This document shows, one piece after another, positions 1 to 7,884 of a stretch of DNA of 44,220 nt (positions are counted from its first letter, which is position 1; every line of letters starts with the position of its first letter). The position numbers and the translations under genes are program-made. The stretch spans positions 1-44,220 of the forward strand of contig JAAYOP010000024.1 of the NCBI GenBank assembly GCA_012520295.1, written 5' to 3'. The notes under the pieces are model-generated. The model searched no databases and was not told where the DNA came from. It saw only the letters and a list, made by a program, of their open reading frames with translations. Source of the DNA: Clostridiales bacterium (GTDB taxonomy: Bacteria > Bacillota > Clostridia > Oscillospirales > Oscillospiraceae).

Positions 1-6
1 GTCCAA

Positions 7-62
7 CAGCTATGGAAAGCATTGAAAAGGTGCGTTAGACTTTTCAACGCTTCCCACAGCGC
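7..62. other. imperfect inverted repeat, possible terminator of an upstream gene
   Basis: Two arms of about 23 bases face each other around a short loop near 32-40. The cores are TTGAAAAG on the left and CTTTTCAA on the right, with a few mismatches outside them. No clear T-run follows on either strand, so a terminator role for a gene left of the window is only a guess. The rest of 1-153 holds no gene I can support. Confidence 0.3.
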
Positions 63-153
63 TACTACTACTTACCATTGACAGACTTCCTAAAAAAATG
101 GACCATATGTTTGACAACCGCAGAAAAGGAAAAAATTTAGTATGTAAATTATA

Positions 154-182
154 TTGTTAAAATTTTAACCAGCTGGTATAAT
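154..182 (+). promoter_or_regulatory. promoter of the cooS-cooC-acsB operon
   Basis: A -35 box TTGTTA (154-159) lies exactly 17 bases before a perfect -10 TATAAT (177-182). The -10 is preceded by TGG at 174-176, giving an extended -10. Transcription would begin near 189, leaving a leader of about 50 bases before the cooS ATG. This is a vegetative sigma-A-type promoter by sequence, and no operator is evident around it. Confidence 0.7.
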
Positions 183-240
183 TGGTTGTGACTGCGATGG
201 TCGGCGGTCTAAACCTTAGCAATAAAGGAGATAAAAATAG

Positions 241-2133
241 ATGACTGAAAAAAAGTTTACTACAGTTGAGCAAATGGAACAGGAGGCGGAACTCCTTTTC
301 CAGAGAGCTCGGGATGCCGGAATTGATACCTGGAAGACCCGCGCGGAAGATCAGAAAAACCATTGTAAATTTGGTGAAGACGGTGTTTGCTGCAGGAACT
401 GTTCCATGGGTCCCTGTCGCATAACTCCCAAAGCTCCCAAGGGTATTTGCGGAGCAACAGCACATACTATTGCAGGCAGAAATTATCTCCGTACTACGGT
501 CGGCGGAGCAGCTGCCCATTCAGATCACGGCCGTGAAATAGCGCATGTCCTTTATGAAGCCTCTAAGGAAGGTAATTATCAGGTCAAGGATGAGGAAAAG
601 TGCATAAAGGTTGCTAAGGAGTTTGGGATTGAAACAGATGGCAGAGATATCTATGATATCGCCCATGATCTGGCATATGCAGGACTTATGGAATATGGAA
701 AGCCTTTCGGTTATCTGACCTTTACAGGCAGGGCAACTCAGGAACGCCAGGAACTCTGGAAAGAGATTGGAATTACACCGAGGGCTGTTGACAAGGAATG
801 CACAGAAGCCATGCATATGACCCATATCGGTGTGCAGGCTGAGCCTGAGGCTCTTGTAAAGCAGGCCATGCGTACCGGACTTAGCGACGGTTGGGGCGGT
901 TCCATGATGGGAACGGAGTTCTCTGACATTTTGTTTGGTACTCCCATGCCCAAGGAAACCGAGGCAAACCTTGGTGTTTTGGAAAAGGATATGGTCAACA
1001 TAATCGTACATGGCCATGATCCCGCAATGTCTGAAATGGTCGTTGTTGCCGCACAGATGCCTGAGTTTATAAACAGGGCTAAGGAGCTGGGGGCAAAGGG
1101 CATTAATATAGCCGGTATTTGCTGCACAGGAAACGAGGTTACCATGAGGCACGGAATACCCATGGCAGGTAACTTCCTGCAGCAGGAAAATGCCGTACTG
1201 ACGGGAGCAGTAGAGGTTATCGTGGCTGATGTGCAGTGCGTATTCCCGGCACTGGGACCTCTGAGCAAATGCTTCCACACAAAATTTATAACCACCTCGC
1301 CAAAGGCGAAGATACCAGATTCCGAATTTATAGAGTTTAAGGTAACCAGTGCCCTTGAAACGGCGAAAAAGATTGTTTCAACCGCTGTGGAGAATTTTGT
1401 AAACAGAAAGCAGGATGATGTATACATACCGGAAAGCAAGGAAAAAGCGGTAGTGGGATATTCCTGCGAAGCTATTATTAAGGAGCTTGACGGTGTTACG
1501 AATACACAGGTGGATCTCACTGGTACATACAAGCCCCTCATCGAGTGCATAAAGGCTGGTGTTCTCAGAGGAGCTGTTGGTATGGTCGGATGTAACAATC
1601 CGAGAGTACGCCAGGACTATTCCCATATAGAAATCATGAAGAAGCTGATTAAGAACGATATAATTGTCGTTGTTACAGGTTGCGCCGCCCAGGCTGCCGC
1701 AAAGGCAGGACTTTTGAGCCTGGAAGCCAAAGAGCTCTGCGGTGACGGTTTAAGGCGTGTATGCGACCTGGTGGGAATTCCCCCCATTCTGCACATGGGC
1801 TCCTGCGTTGACATCAGCCGTATATTGATGCTTGTGACCGATGTGGCCAAGCAGTGGGGAATAAACACCACTCAGCTGCCGGTTGTGGGCTGTGCTCCCG
1901 AGTGGATGAGTGAAAAGGCGGTTTCAATTGCAAACTACGTTGTTGCCACTGGTATTGATACATATCTCGGAATAGAGCCCCAGGTAAAGGGTTCTTCTGA
2001 GGTTATGCACCTGATTACCGATGGCTCCAGAGAGCTTGTCGGAGCGGGATATATTATTGAGATGGACTATGAAAAGCTCGGGGATGCCATGATAGAGGGC
2101 ATTGAGAAAAAGAGAGCCGCGCTGAACATCTAG
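241..2133 (+). CDS. cooS: anaerobic carbon monoxide dehydrogenase catalytic subunit (Ni-Fe-S)
   Basis: This enzyme interconverts CO and CO2 at the nickel-iron-sulfur C-cluster. Beside an acetyl-CoA synthase it would supply CO for acetyl-CoA formation, so acsA is an equally fair name. The 630 residues match the usual length of about 630-675. Cluster D/B cysteines are seen at C42, C50, C51, C54, C59 and C70. C-cluster candidates are the HGHD motif at 257-260, C295 (in GICCTGNE), C333 (DVQC), C451 (VGCNN), C481 (TGCAA) and C522 (GSC). The catalytic lysine is likely K559 in the EWMSEK context. No key residue is missing. An AAAGGAG site at 224-230 sits 10 bases before the ATG. It is first in an operon with cooC (16 bases downstream) and acsB. 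The family assignment is firm; the direction of flux is inference. Confidence 0.97.
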   Translation: MTEKKFTTVEQMEQEAELLFQRARDAGIDTWKTRAEDQKNHCKFGEDGVCCRNCSMGPCRITPKAPKGICGATAHTIAGRNYLRTTVGGAAAHSDHGREIAHVLYEASKEGNYQVKDEEKCIKVAKEFGIETDGRDIYDIAHDLAYAGLMEYGKPFGYLTFTGRATQERQELWKEIGITPRAVDKECTEAMHMTHIGVQAEPEALVKQAMRTGLSDGWGGSMMGTEFSDILFGTPMPKETEANLGVLEKDMVNIIVHGHDPAMSEMVVVAAQMPEFINRAKELGAKGINIAGICCTGNEVTMRHGIPMAGNFLQQENAVLTGAVEVIVADVQCVFPALGPLSKCFHTKFITTSPKAKIPDSEFIEFKVTSALETAKKIVSTAVENFVNRKQDDVYIPESKEKAVVGYSCEAIIKELDGVTNTQVDLTGTYKPLIECIKAGVLRGAVGMVGCNNPRVRQDYSHIEIMKKLIKNDIIVVVTGCAAQAAAKAGLLSLEAKELCGDGLRRVCDLVGIPPILHMGSCVDISRILMLVTDVAKQWGINTTQLPVVGCAPEWMSEKAVSIANYVVATGIDTYLGIEPQVKGSSEVMHLITDGSRELVGAGYIIEMDYEKLGDAMIEGIEKKRAALNI

Positions 2134-2149
2134 AAATCGAGGAATAAAA

Positions 2150-2923
2150 ATGAAAATAGCCGTAACGGGTAAAGGCGGAGTAGGCAAAACAACGGTTGCC
2201 GCCATATTGGCCAGGCTTTATGCCGAGGAAGGCAGAAACGTACTGGCGGTGGATGTGGATCCGGACGCAAATCTTGGACTGGCCCTTGGGTTTTCCGAGG
2301 AAGAGCTGGAGAGTATTACTCCCATATCAAAAATGAAAGAGTTAATCCAGGACAGGACGGGTGTAGACCCTGAGGGGATAAGCAAGATGTTCAGGCTTAA
2401 CCCAAAGGTCGATGATATTCCGGAAAAATTCGCGAAAACCTGTAACGGAGTGAAGCTTCTGGTACTCGGCACAGTAGATGTTGCCGGAGCCGGGTGTGTA
2501 TGTCCCGAGCATGTGATTTTAAAGCAGCTGATATCTCACCTTGTTATCCAGAACCAGGATGTGGTCATAATGGATATGGAGGCGGGACTTGAACACCTGG
2601 GGCGCGGCACCACCTCCTTTATGGACAGGTTCATAGTGGTCGTTGAGCCGGGCACACGCAGCATACAGACCTTTAAAAAGGTCAGGGAGCTTGCCTTTGA
2701 CCTGGGTATCCCACGGGTAGAAGCGCTGGCTAACAAGGTCAGAGGCCCGGAGGACGAGGAGTTTATTAGAAACAATGTTGCAGAAGACGAATTGTTAGGA
2801 TTCGTACACTATAGCAATGGCGTGATAGAGGCAGACAGGCAGGGCCGGTCTCCTTTTGAAATGGATGATGCCGTTGTCAGCGAGATTCGCAGAATAAAAG
2901 AAAAAATTGATAAAACGCATTAA
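2150..2923 (+). CDS. cooC: CooC-type nickel-insertion ATPase for CODH/ACS maturation
   Basis: A MinD/ParA-like P-loop ATPase that helps load nickel into CODH and possibly ACS. The deviant Walker A motif GKGGVGKTT occupies residues 7-15, including the signature lysine K8. A C116-V-C118 pair matches the CxC that bridges the CooC dimer and binds metal. The region around MDMEAGLEH corresponds to the Walker B/switch segment. At 257 residues it has family length. A GAGGA site at 2139-2143 lies just before the ATG. It sits between cooS and acsB, so it plausibly serves both. AcsF is the name for the ACS-linked version, and sequence alone does not separate the two here. Confidence 0.93.
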   Translation: MKIAVTGKGGVGKTTVAAILARLYAEEGRNVLAVDVDPDANLGLALGFSEEELESITPISKMKELIQDRTGVDPEGISKMFRLNPKVDDIPEKFAKTCNGVKLLVLGTVDVAGAGCVCPEHVILKQLISHLVIQNQDVVIMDMEAGLEHLGRGTTSFMDRFIVVVEPGTRSIQTFKKVRELAFDLGIPRVEALANKVRGPEDEEFIRNNVAEDELLGFVHYSNGVIEADRQGRSPFEMDDAVVSEIRRIKEKIDKTH

Positions 2924-2937
2924 ATTGGAGGTTAAAC

Positions 2938-5073
2938 GTGGCTACATTATTTGAAAGAGTATTCAAGGGCTCGGATGAAATGTATGCTCTTGCAGAGCAG
3001 GCAATTGCCGAAGCCTCAGCCAAATACGACGATTCTCAGCCCGTAGGGTATCCCAGCACAGCATACTATCTTGGCGTTCTCTACGCCATGACGGGCAGGA
3101 AGAACCAGACTCTCGGCGAGCTCAAGGAATCCATGAAGTGGATAAAGGAGCAGATGACAAGGGAAAAGAGGCTGCATGATGCGTTCACCTCCGGTATCGC
3201 TACTGCTTGTGCGGCCGAGGTCATAGAAGCCTGTAAATACATAGATAATCCAAATCCCTATGAGGGAACGGGCCCCTATCGTGGACATTGCACTGATGCT
3301 GAGGTCCGTGAGCTGGGTGTTCCCCTTGTAACAGGCGACATACCGGGTTTCGTTGTACTGATTGGCGCGGCGCCGTCTGATGAAAAGGCTGTAGAAACAA
3401 TAAAGTCGTATCAGGCAAAGAGTGTATTTGTATTTCTTGTGGGTGAAATATGCCTGCAGGCAGAGCGTGCCGGAATGAAGATGGGCTTCCCGGTCCGTGT
3501 TTTCCCCTGTGGTCCCGACCTGCCGTCGGTCTGCCATGTTGTTTCGGTGGGAGTCAGGGCAGCGATGATATTCGGAAACGTACAGGCCGGCGACTATGAC
3601 GGTATCAGAGACTATACCTTTAAGCGAATAAACGCGGCGGTAAACGCGTATGAGCCTGTTGACGATATGACGGTTGCCTGCGGCGCCGGAGCAATATCCT
3701 ATGGCTGGCCGGTGGTTACAAACGACGACAACGATATGTGGCGTGTACCAAAGAGCCTCATTGTGCAGCCCGATGTGGATAAGTTTGTTGATACCACAAT
3801 AGAAGCCCGGGGCATGAAAATCAAAGTCACTAACATTGATATACCCCTTGCTTTCTCAACGGCCTTCGAAGGTGAGGTCATCAGAAGGGCAGATATGTAT
3901 CTGGAGGCAAACGGCTCCAGAAACGACTGCTTTGAGCTGGTCACCATTAAGGACGCTTCGGAGATTGAGGATCATAAGATTGAACTCATCGGCAAGGACC
4001 TGGACGAGTTTGAAGAGGGCGGCCAGATGAATCTGGCTATGATAGCCGAAGTCTCTGGAAAGCGCATGCAGCCGGACTTTGAGCCTGTTTTTGAAAGAAA
4101 GTTCCACGCATGGCTAAACTGCATAGAAGGTGTTATGCATACAGGCCAGAGAGATATGATTAGAATTAGAATAAGCAAGGAAGCATTTGACGGCGGCTTC
4201 AGGGCAAAACACTTCGGCGAGGTTCTCTATGCCAAGCTGAAAAGCGACTTTGAGTCCGTTATTGATAAATGTCAGGTAAAAATCATTACCGATCCCGAGC
4301 TGGTAAAGCAGGGACGTATTGAGGCCAATAAGATATATCAAAAGCGTGACGACAGGCTTAAATCCCTTACCGACGAAAATGTTGACGAGTTTTATTCCTG
4401 TCTTATGTGTCAGTCCTTCTCACCGACACACGTATGTATTGTAACTCCCGAGAGACTGGGACTGTGCGGAGCCGTGTCCTGGCTGGATGCCAAGGCGACC
4501 TATGAGCTGGATCCCAACGGGCCCTGCAAGCTGGTCGAAAAGAACGGTGTTATTGACGAAGACAAGGGCATATGGGAATCTGTCAACGAGGTTGTACACA
4601 GGGATTCCCAGGGTACGCTGGAGAGAGTATCCCTCTATTCAATAATGGAAGATCCTATGACAAGCTGCGGCTGCTTCGAGTGTATATGCGGAATTGAACC
4701 CTATTCAAACGGTGTCGTAATCGTAAACCGTGAGCATATACCGATGACTCCCCTGGGAATGACCTTCTCCGAAATGGCTTCCATGACAGGCGGCGGCGTG
4801 CAGACTCCGGGCTTTATGGGTCACGGAAAGCACTATATCGCTTCCAAGAAGTTCATGAAAGCCGACGGCGGCATTAAGAGAATTGTCTGGATGCCTAAGG
4901 CTCTGAAGGATCAGGTTGGCGAAAGGCTCAACCAGACGGCTAAGGAGCTCTACGACATTGACAACTTTACCGACATGATCGGAGACGAGACAATAACGGA
5001 GAATCCTGACGAGCTGTTGGCTTTCCTCACCGAGAAAGGCCATCCGGTTCTTGAGCTTGAGCCTCTTCTGTAA
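2938..5073 (+). CDS. acsB: CO-methylating acetyl-CoA synthase, alpha subunit of CODH/ACS
   Basis: This subunit condenses CO, a methyl group from the corrinoid Fe-S protein and CoA into acetyl-CoA at the nickel-containing A-cluster. The A-cluster ligands are visible: C488, C491, C500 and C510 for the Fe4S4 cubane, and the C577-G578-C579 motif that holds the distal nickel. At 711 residues it is close to the bacterial length of about 730, so the three-domain protein appears complete. The start is a GTG at 2938, six bases after a GGAGG at 2927-2931. It is the last gene of the operon, followed by a perfect palindrome. The partner genes acsC, acsD and acsE are not in the window and may lie further left or elsewhere. 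Confidence 0.97.
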   Translation: MATLFERVFKGSDEMYALAEQAIAEASAKYDDSQPVGYPSTAYYLGVLYAMTGRKNQTLGELKESMKWIKEQMTREKRLHDAFTSGIATACAAEVIEACKYIDNPNPYEGTGPYRGHCTDAEVRELGVPLVTGDIPGFVVLIGAAPSDEKAVETIKSYQAKSVFVFLVGEICLQAERAGMKMGFPVRVFPCGPDLPSVCHVVSVGVRAAMIFGNVQAGDYDGIRDYTFKRINAAVNAYEPVDDMTVACGAGAISYGWPVVTNDDNDMWRVPKSLIVQPDVDKFVDTTIEARGMKIKVTNIDIPLAFSTAFEGEVIRRADMYLEANGSRNDCFELVTIKDASEIEDHKIELIGKDLDEFEEGGQMNLAMIAEVSGKRMQPDFEPVFERKFHAWLNCIEGVMHTGQRDMIRIRISKEAFDGGFRAKHFGEVLYAKLKSDFESVIDKCQVKIITDPELVKQGRIEANKIYQKRDDRLKSLTDENVDEFYSCLMCQSFSPTHVCIVTPERLGLCGAVSWLDAKATYELDPNGPCKLVEKNGVIDEDKGIWESVNEVVHRDSQGTLERVSLYSIMEDPMTSCGCFECICGIEPYSNGVVIVNREHIPMTPLGMTFSEMASMTGGGVQTPGFMGHGKHYIASKKFMKADGGIKRIVWMPKALKDQVGERLNQTAKELYDIDNFTDMIGDETITENPDELLAFLTEKGHPVLELEPLL

Positions 5074-5105
5074 AGACAATAGATCCGTAGAAAAGACTGC
5101 CTTAT

Positions 5106-5145
5106 AAATCAGAGCCTTTTGACAGCTGTCAAAAGGCTCTGATTT
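5106..5145 (+). terminator. perfect 40-bp palindrome terminating the acsB operon
   Basis: The left arm at 5106-5125 is followed directly by its exact reverse complement at 5126-5145, with CAGCTG at the centre. As RNA it would fold into a long hairpin closed by a small loop. The trailing T-run is weak. Its place 33 bases after the acsB stop supports a terminator or 3'-stabilising hairpin. Confidence 0.75.
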
Positions 5146-5191
5146 CAATTTCAACATGGGGGAGAACGCTTGCAGTTGGCAATTGGTTTGA

Positions 5192-5220
5192 TTGCTTTTG
5201 TCGGCGGCTTGAATTATAAT
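5192..5220 (+). promoter_or_regulatory. promoter of the MaoC-like gene
   Basis: TTGCTT (5192-5197) and TATAAT (5215-5220) are separated by 17 bases. Transcription would begin near 5227. That is downstream of the TTG codon at 5223 and so excludes it as the start of the next gene. Confidence 0.6.
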
Positions 5221-5246
5221 GATTGAAAAAAGAGGGAAAGTATTAC

Positions 5247-5681
5247 ATGTATTTTGAGGATTTTGAAATAGGTCAGGAGTTTAGAGTAGAAAACGTTAAA
5301 ATCACAAAGGAAAGAATATTATCATTTGCCGCGGATTATGATCCTTTGCCCATACACCTGGACGAGGAATACGCAAAAACAACGGGCTTTGGCGGGCTCA
5401 TAGCGCCGGGGGTAATGAGCTTCATGCTTGTATGGGCTGAATATGTCAGGCTCAATATCTGGGGAGAGGCCCTTGTGGCCGGCAAGAGAACCGATATAAC
5501 ATGGCACTGTCCCGTATATGCGGGGGATGTGCTCAGAAGTGTCGCAACTATCAGTGATAAGAGAAAAAAGAATACTACGGGTACGCTGGAAGTCACAGTC
5601 CATGTATATAACCAGAATGACCAGCTGGTAATCTCCGATGTGAGCGAGCTGGTGCTCAAATGCAGACATAAAAATGAATAA
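5247..5681 (+). CDS. MaoC-like hot-dog dehydratase/hydratase
   Basis: A single hot-dog fold protein of 144 residues. Its substrate is probably an enoyl thioester, as for (R)-specific enoyl-CoA hydratases and MaoC-like dehydratases. The hydratase motif is seen as A-x-D-Y-D-P-L-P-I-H-L-D, with probable catalytic D32 and H37. The following GFGGLIAPG segment is also typical. I place the start at ATG 5247 because AGAGGG at 5231-5236 precedes it and the promoter would initiate near 5227. A longer reading from TTG 5223 adds eight residues without support. It stands alone between two terminators, so its link to the CODH/ACS operon is positional only. The physiological substrate cannot be told from the sequence. 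Confidence 0.85.
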   Translation: MYFEDFEIGQEFRVENVKITKERILSFAADYDPLPIHLDEEYAKTTGFGGLIAPGVMSFMLVWAEYVRLNIWGEALVAGKRTDITWHCPVYAGDVLRSVATISDKRKKNTTGTLEVTVHVYNQNDQLVISDVSELVLKCRHKNE

Positions 5682-5695
5682 ACAGATTTCAATGG

Positions 5696-5747
5696 AAACC
5701 CGCGGTTTGGCTACGCTATCTGTAGCTATACCACGGGTTTTGATTTT
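5696..5747 (+). terminator. terminator after the MaoC-like gene
   Basis: AAACCCGCGGT at 5696-5706 pairs with ACCACGGGTTT at 5730-5740. A smaller GCTAC/GTAGC stem lies inside, and TTTTGATTTTT follows. The position 15 bases after the stop codon fits intrinsic termination. Confidence 0.65.
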
Positions 5748-5755
5748 TGGTTATT

Positions 5756-5870
5756 TAATGTCCACTTAACTGATGGTTTTTGTGAAACGCATTTGCAAAA
5801 AGAGCAAAATTGCTTAAGAGCAAAGTTGCCCTTTTTGACGGGCAAAACAAACCTGTTTGCTCGTTTCTAT
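5756..5870. repeat. dispersed intergenic repeat, copy A
   Basis: This copy starts TAATGTCCACT, continues with ACGCATTTGCAAA and ends in a GACGGGCAAAACAAACCTG...CGTTTC hairpin region. Related sequences stand at 24435-24504 and 33678-33781 in the same orientation. Copy A is the longest and its 3' hairpin arm has drifted (GCTCGT instead of GCCCGT). It fills the gap between the converging MaoC-like gene and larC. Confidence 0.7.
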
Positions 5871-5873
5871 AGT

Positions 5874-7100
5874 TTACTGATGCTGCAGGAATTTTAAAAT
5901 AATTTCATGTACTTCCTGAATGGACAGACCGGTTTTGCCGGCGATTTCCGCCAGGTCTTCATACTCGGGCTTGCGCTTTAGGATGCCATAGCCCTCTGAG
6001 TGTTTGACCCTAACCTTGCCCATATCCGTGTTTACTGTTTCTGTGCGGTGGGAGAGGGTATAGCGGTCTGTGAGCGCTCTTCGCAGGCCTATGGTAGAAG
6101 TGTGCCTGAGTATGAGTAAGGCCATCCTGTGCTCGTCCTGGGGCCTGCACAGGCATGTGAGCAGAAAGCAGGGGCGGTTTTTCTTTGTTTGAGCCGGTAT
6201 TAAAAATACGTCCAGTGCTCCCCTTTGTCTGAGCAGCTCGGCGGTATGGCCGAGGGCTTCCGGGGTCATATCGTCAATATTGCAGCAGAGCTCAACAATT
6301 TGATCGTTTGTACTGGGATTTTCGCTCCCGGACTCTCCCAAAAAGGCGCGAAGGCAATTACAGCGGGAAAATTCCTTTGTTCCAATGCCGTAGCCGGTCT
6401 TTATAACCCTCATTTGGGGCATGGCTCCAAATTCGTCGGCTAAATATTTAATAAGAGCGGCTCCGGTGGGAGTGCAGAGCTCTCCTGAAATATCGCCGCC
6501 GTATATGGGAACTCCTTTTAAAAGCTCCGCGGCGGCGGGGGCAGGCACAGGAAGAGTGCCATGTTCGGTTATGACACTTCCGCTGCCCACATTAATGGGA
6601 GAGACCACTGTCTTATCCGGAGATAAAAGCTCCATGATCATACAGACGCAGACAATATCGCATACCGCGTCCATTGCCCCCAGCTCATGGAAGTGGACCA
6701 GATCCACAGTCGTACCGTGAACCTTTGACTCTGCCTGGGCTAACAGGTCGTAAACATTTTTAGAGTCCCTTTTGACCTTAGCGGGTATATCAAGTCTGTC
6801 GATAAGCTCTTGAATACTCCGGAGATCCCGGGAACCGCTATGGGAGGGGAAATGGGTATGGCTGTGCTCCTGTTTGTGGGTATGGCTGTGCTCGGACACC
6901 CCGTTTATACGCACATCGGTATGAAGTCCCGCGATTCCTTTGGAGCGGAGGGGCTTTATCTCAATAGCTGTCCCTGTCACGGATAAAGCCTTGTTAATAC
7001 CTGCTATGAATCTTTCTCTATCAGGAAGGAGAGCGGACAGAGCAGAAATGAGCATGTCGCCGGAGGCGCCCATGGCACATTCCAGATACAGGGTTCTCAC
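5874..7100 (-). CDS. larC: LarC, nickel insertion protein for the nickel-pincer cofactor
   Basis: LarC inserts nickel into the P2TMN precursor in a CTP-dependent step, the last step of nickel-pincer nucleotide synthesis. The N-terminus MRTLYLECAMGASGDM is a family hallmark. The 408 residues form one uninterrupted frame joining the LarC1 and LarC2 halves, unlike Lactobacillus plantarum, where a ribosomal frameshift joins them. A histidine-rich stretch (HSHTHKQEHSHTH and flanks, residues 71-88) sits between the halves and may hold nickel. The ATG overlaps the larB stop as ATGA, which implies translational coupling. It is the last gene of larE-larB-larC. The enzyme that uses the cofactor, LarA, is not encoded in this window. 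Confidence 0.93.
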   Translation of the reverse strand: MRTLYLECAMGASGDMLISALSALLPDRERFIAGINKALSVTGTAIEIKPLRSKGIAGLHTDVRINGVSEHSHTHKQEHSHTHFPSHSGSRDLRSIQELIDRLDIPAKVKRDSKNVYDLLAQAESKVHGTTVDLVHFHELGAMDAVCDIVCVCMIMELLSPDKTVVSPINVGSGSVITEHGTLPVPAPAAAELLKGVPIYGGDISGELCTPTGAALIKYLADEFGAMPQMRVIKTGYGIGTKEFSRCNCLRAFLGESGSENPSTNDQIVELCCNIDDMTPEALGHTAELLRQRGALDVFLIPAQTKKNRPCFLLTCLCRPQDEHRMALLILRHTSTIGLRRALTDRYTLSHRTETVNTDMGKVRVKHSEGYGILKRKPEYEDLAEIAGKTGLSIQEVHEIILKFLQHQ

Positions 7101-7858
7101 TCTTCCACCCCCTTCATGGTGTTGATCATATGGGCCAGATAGCCGGCTCCGAAGCCGTTGTCGATATTAACTACAGATATGCCGCTGGCACAGGAGTTGA
7201 GCATTGTGAGCAGGGCGGAAAGCCCGCCGAAGGAAGAGCCGTATCCCACGCTGGTGGGAACGGCAATAACGGGACAGTCCACAAGGCCGCCGACAACACT
7301 GGGAAGAGCACCCTCCATGCCTGCAACGGCTACAACAACCCTGGCTTCAGAAAGAACATCCAGTTTACTCAGGAGCCTGTGTATTCCCGCCACCCCCACA
7401 TCATACAGCCGGGTAACGCAGCTTCCCATCACCTGTGCCGTTATGGCTGCCTCTTCGCAGACCGGGATATCACTTGTGCCTCCTGAAACGATGACTACGG
7501 AGCCCACAAGCTTTTTATCCCTGTCCTTGGCGATTACACCTGTTTTTGAAACATGGTCATATTCCATATCCAGCTCGGCGCTCAGTATTTTTGCCGTTTC
7601 CCCGTCAAGCCGGGTTACCAGAATACTCCGGGTTCCGTTTTCCAGCATTGCCGATGCAATGCCCTTTATCTGTCCGGCGGTCTTACCCGCTCCGAATATA
7701 ACCTCCGGAACGCCCTTTCTTATGCTGCGGTGATGGTCTACCTTTGCGTACCCCAGCTCCTCGAAGGGAAGGAGCCTGAGCTTTGAATATGCCTTTTCCG
7801 GTGACATTGCTCCATCTGCCACGGCCTGAAGCAGATTTATTATCGCTTGCTTATCCAT
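7097..7858 (-). CDS. larB: LarB, pyridinium-3,5-biscarboxylic acid mononucleotide synthase
   Basis: LarB carboxylates and hydrolyses nicotinic acid adenine dinucleotide, the first step of nickel-pincer cofactor synthesis. The C-terminal half resembles PurE. Visible family segments are FGAGKTAGQIKGI, VVSGGTSDIPVCEEA and the glycine-rich GMEGALPSVVGGL, followed by PTSVGYG. At 253 residues it has family length. A GGAGGAAAGGA site lies directly upstream of the ATG. It sits 26 bases after larE and overlaps larC by four bases, so the three genes are almost certainly one transcript. Confidence 0.94.
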   Translation of the reverse strand: MDKQAIINLLQAVADGAMSPEKAYSKLRLLPFEELGYAKVDHHRSIRKGVPEVIFGAGKTAGQIKGIASAMLENGTRSILVTRLDGETAKILSAELDMEYDHVSKTGVIAKDRDKKLVGSVVIVSGGTSDIPVCEEAAITAQVMGSCVTRLYDVGVAGIHRLLSKLDVLSEARVVVAVAGMEGALPSVVGGLVDCPVIAVPTSVGYGSSFGGLSALLTMLNSCASGISVVNIDNGFGAGYLAHMINTMKGVEE

Positions 7859-7884
7859 TGTGTTCCTTTCCTCCCCCAGACTGT

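Noticed and set aside
738-1598. Long open frame antisense to cooS
   Set aside because: It lies wholly inside a clear gene, on the opposite strand, and its translation has no recognisable family character. Codon bias of the real gene explains it.
180-5210. Shared TCGGCGG string near the cooS and MaoC-like promoters (about 200-206 and 5201-5207)
   Set aside because: Seven bases in otherwise unlike contexts, one in the leader and one in the promoter spacer; too short to claim a common operator.
5223-5246. TTG start for the MaoC-like gene
   Set aside because: It lies upstream of the predicted transcription start and has no ribosome binding site; ATG 5247 has one.
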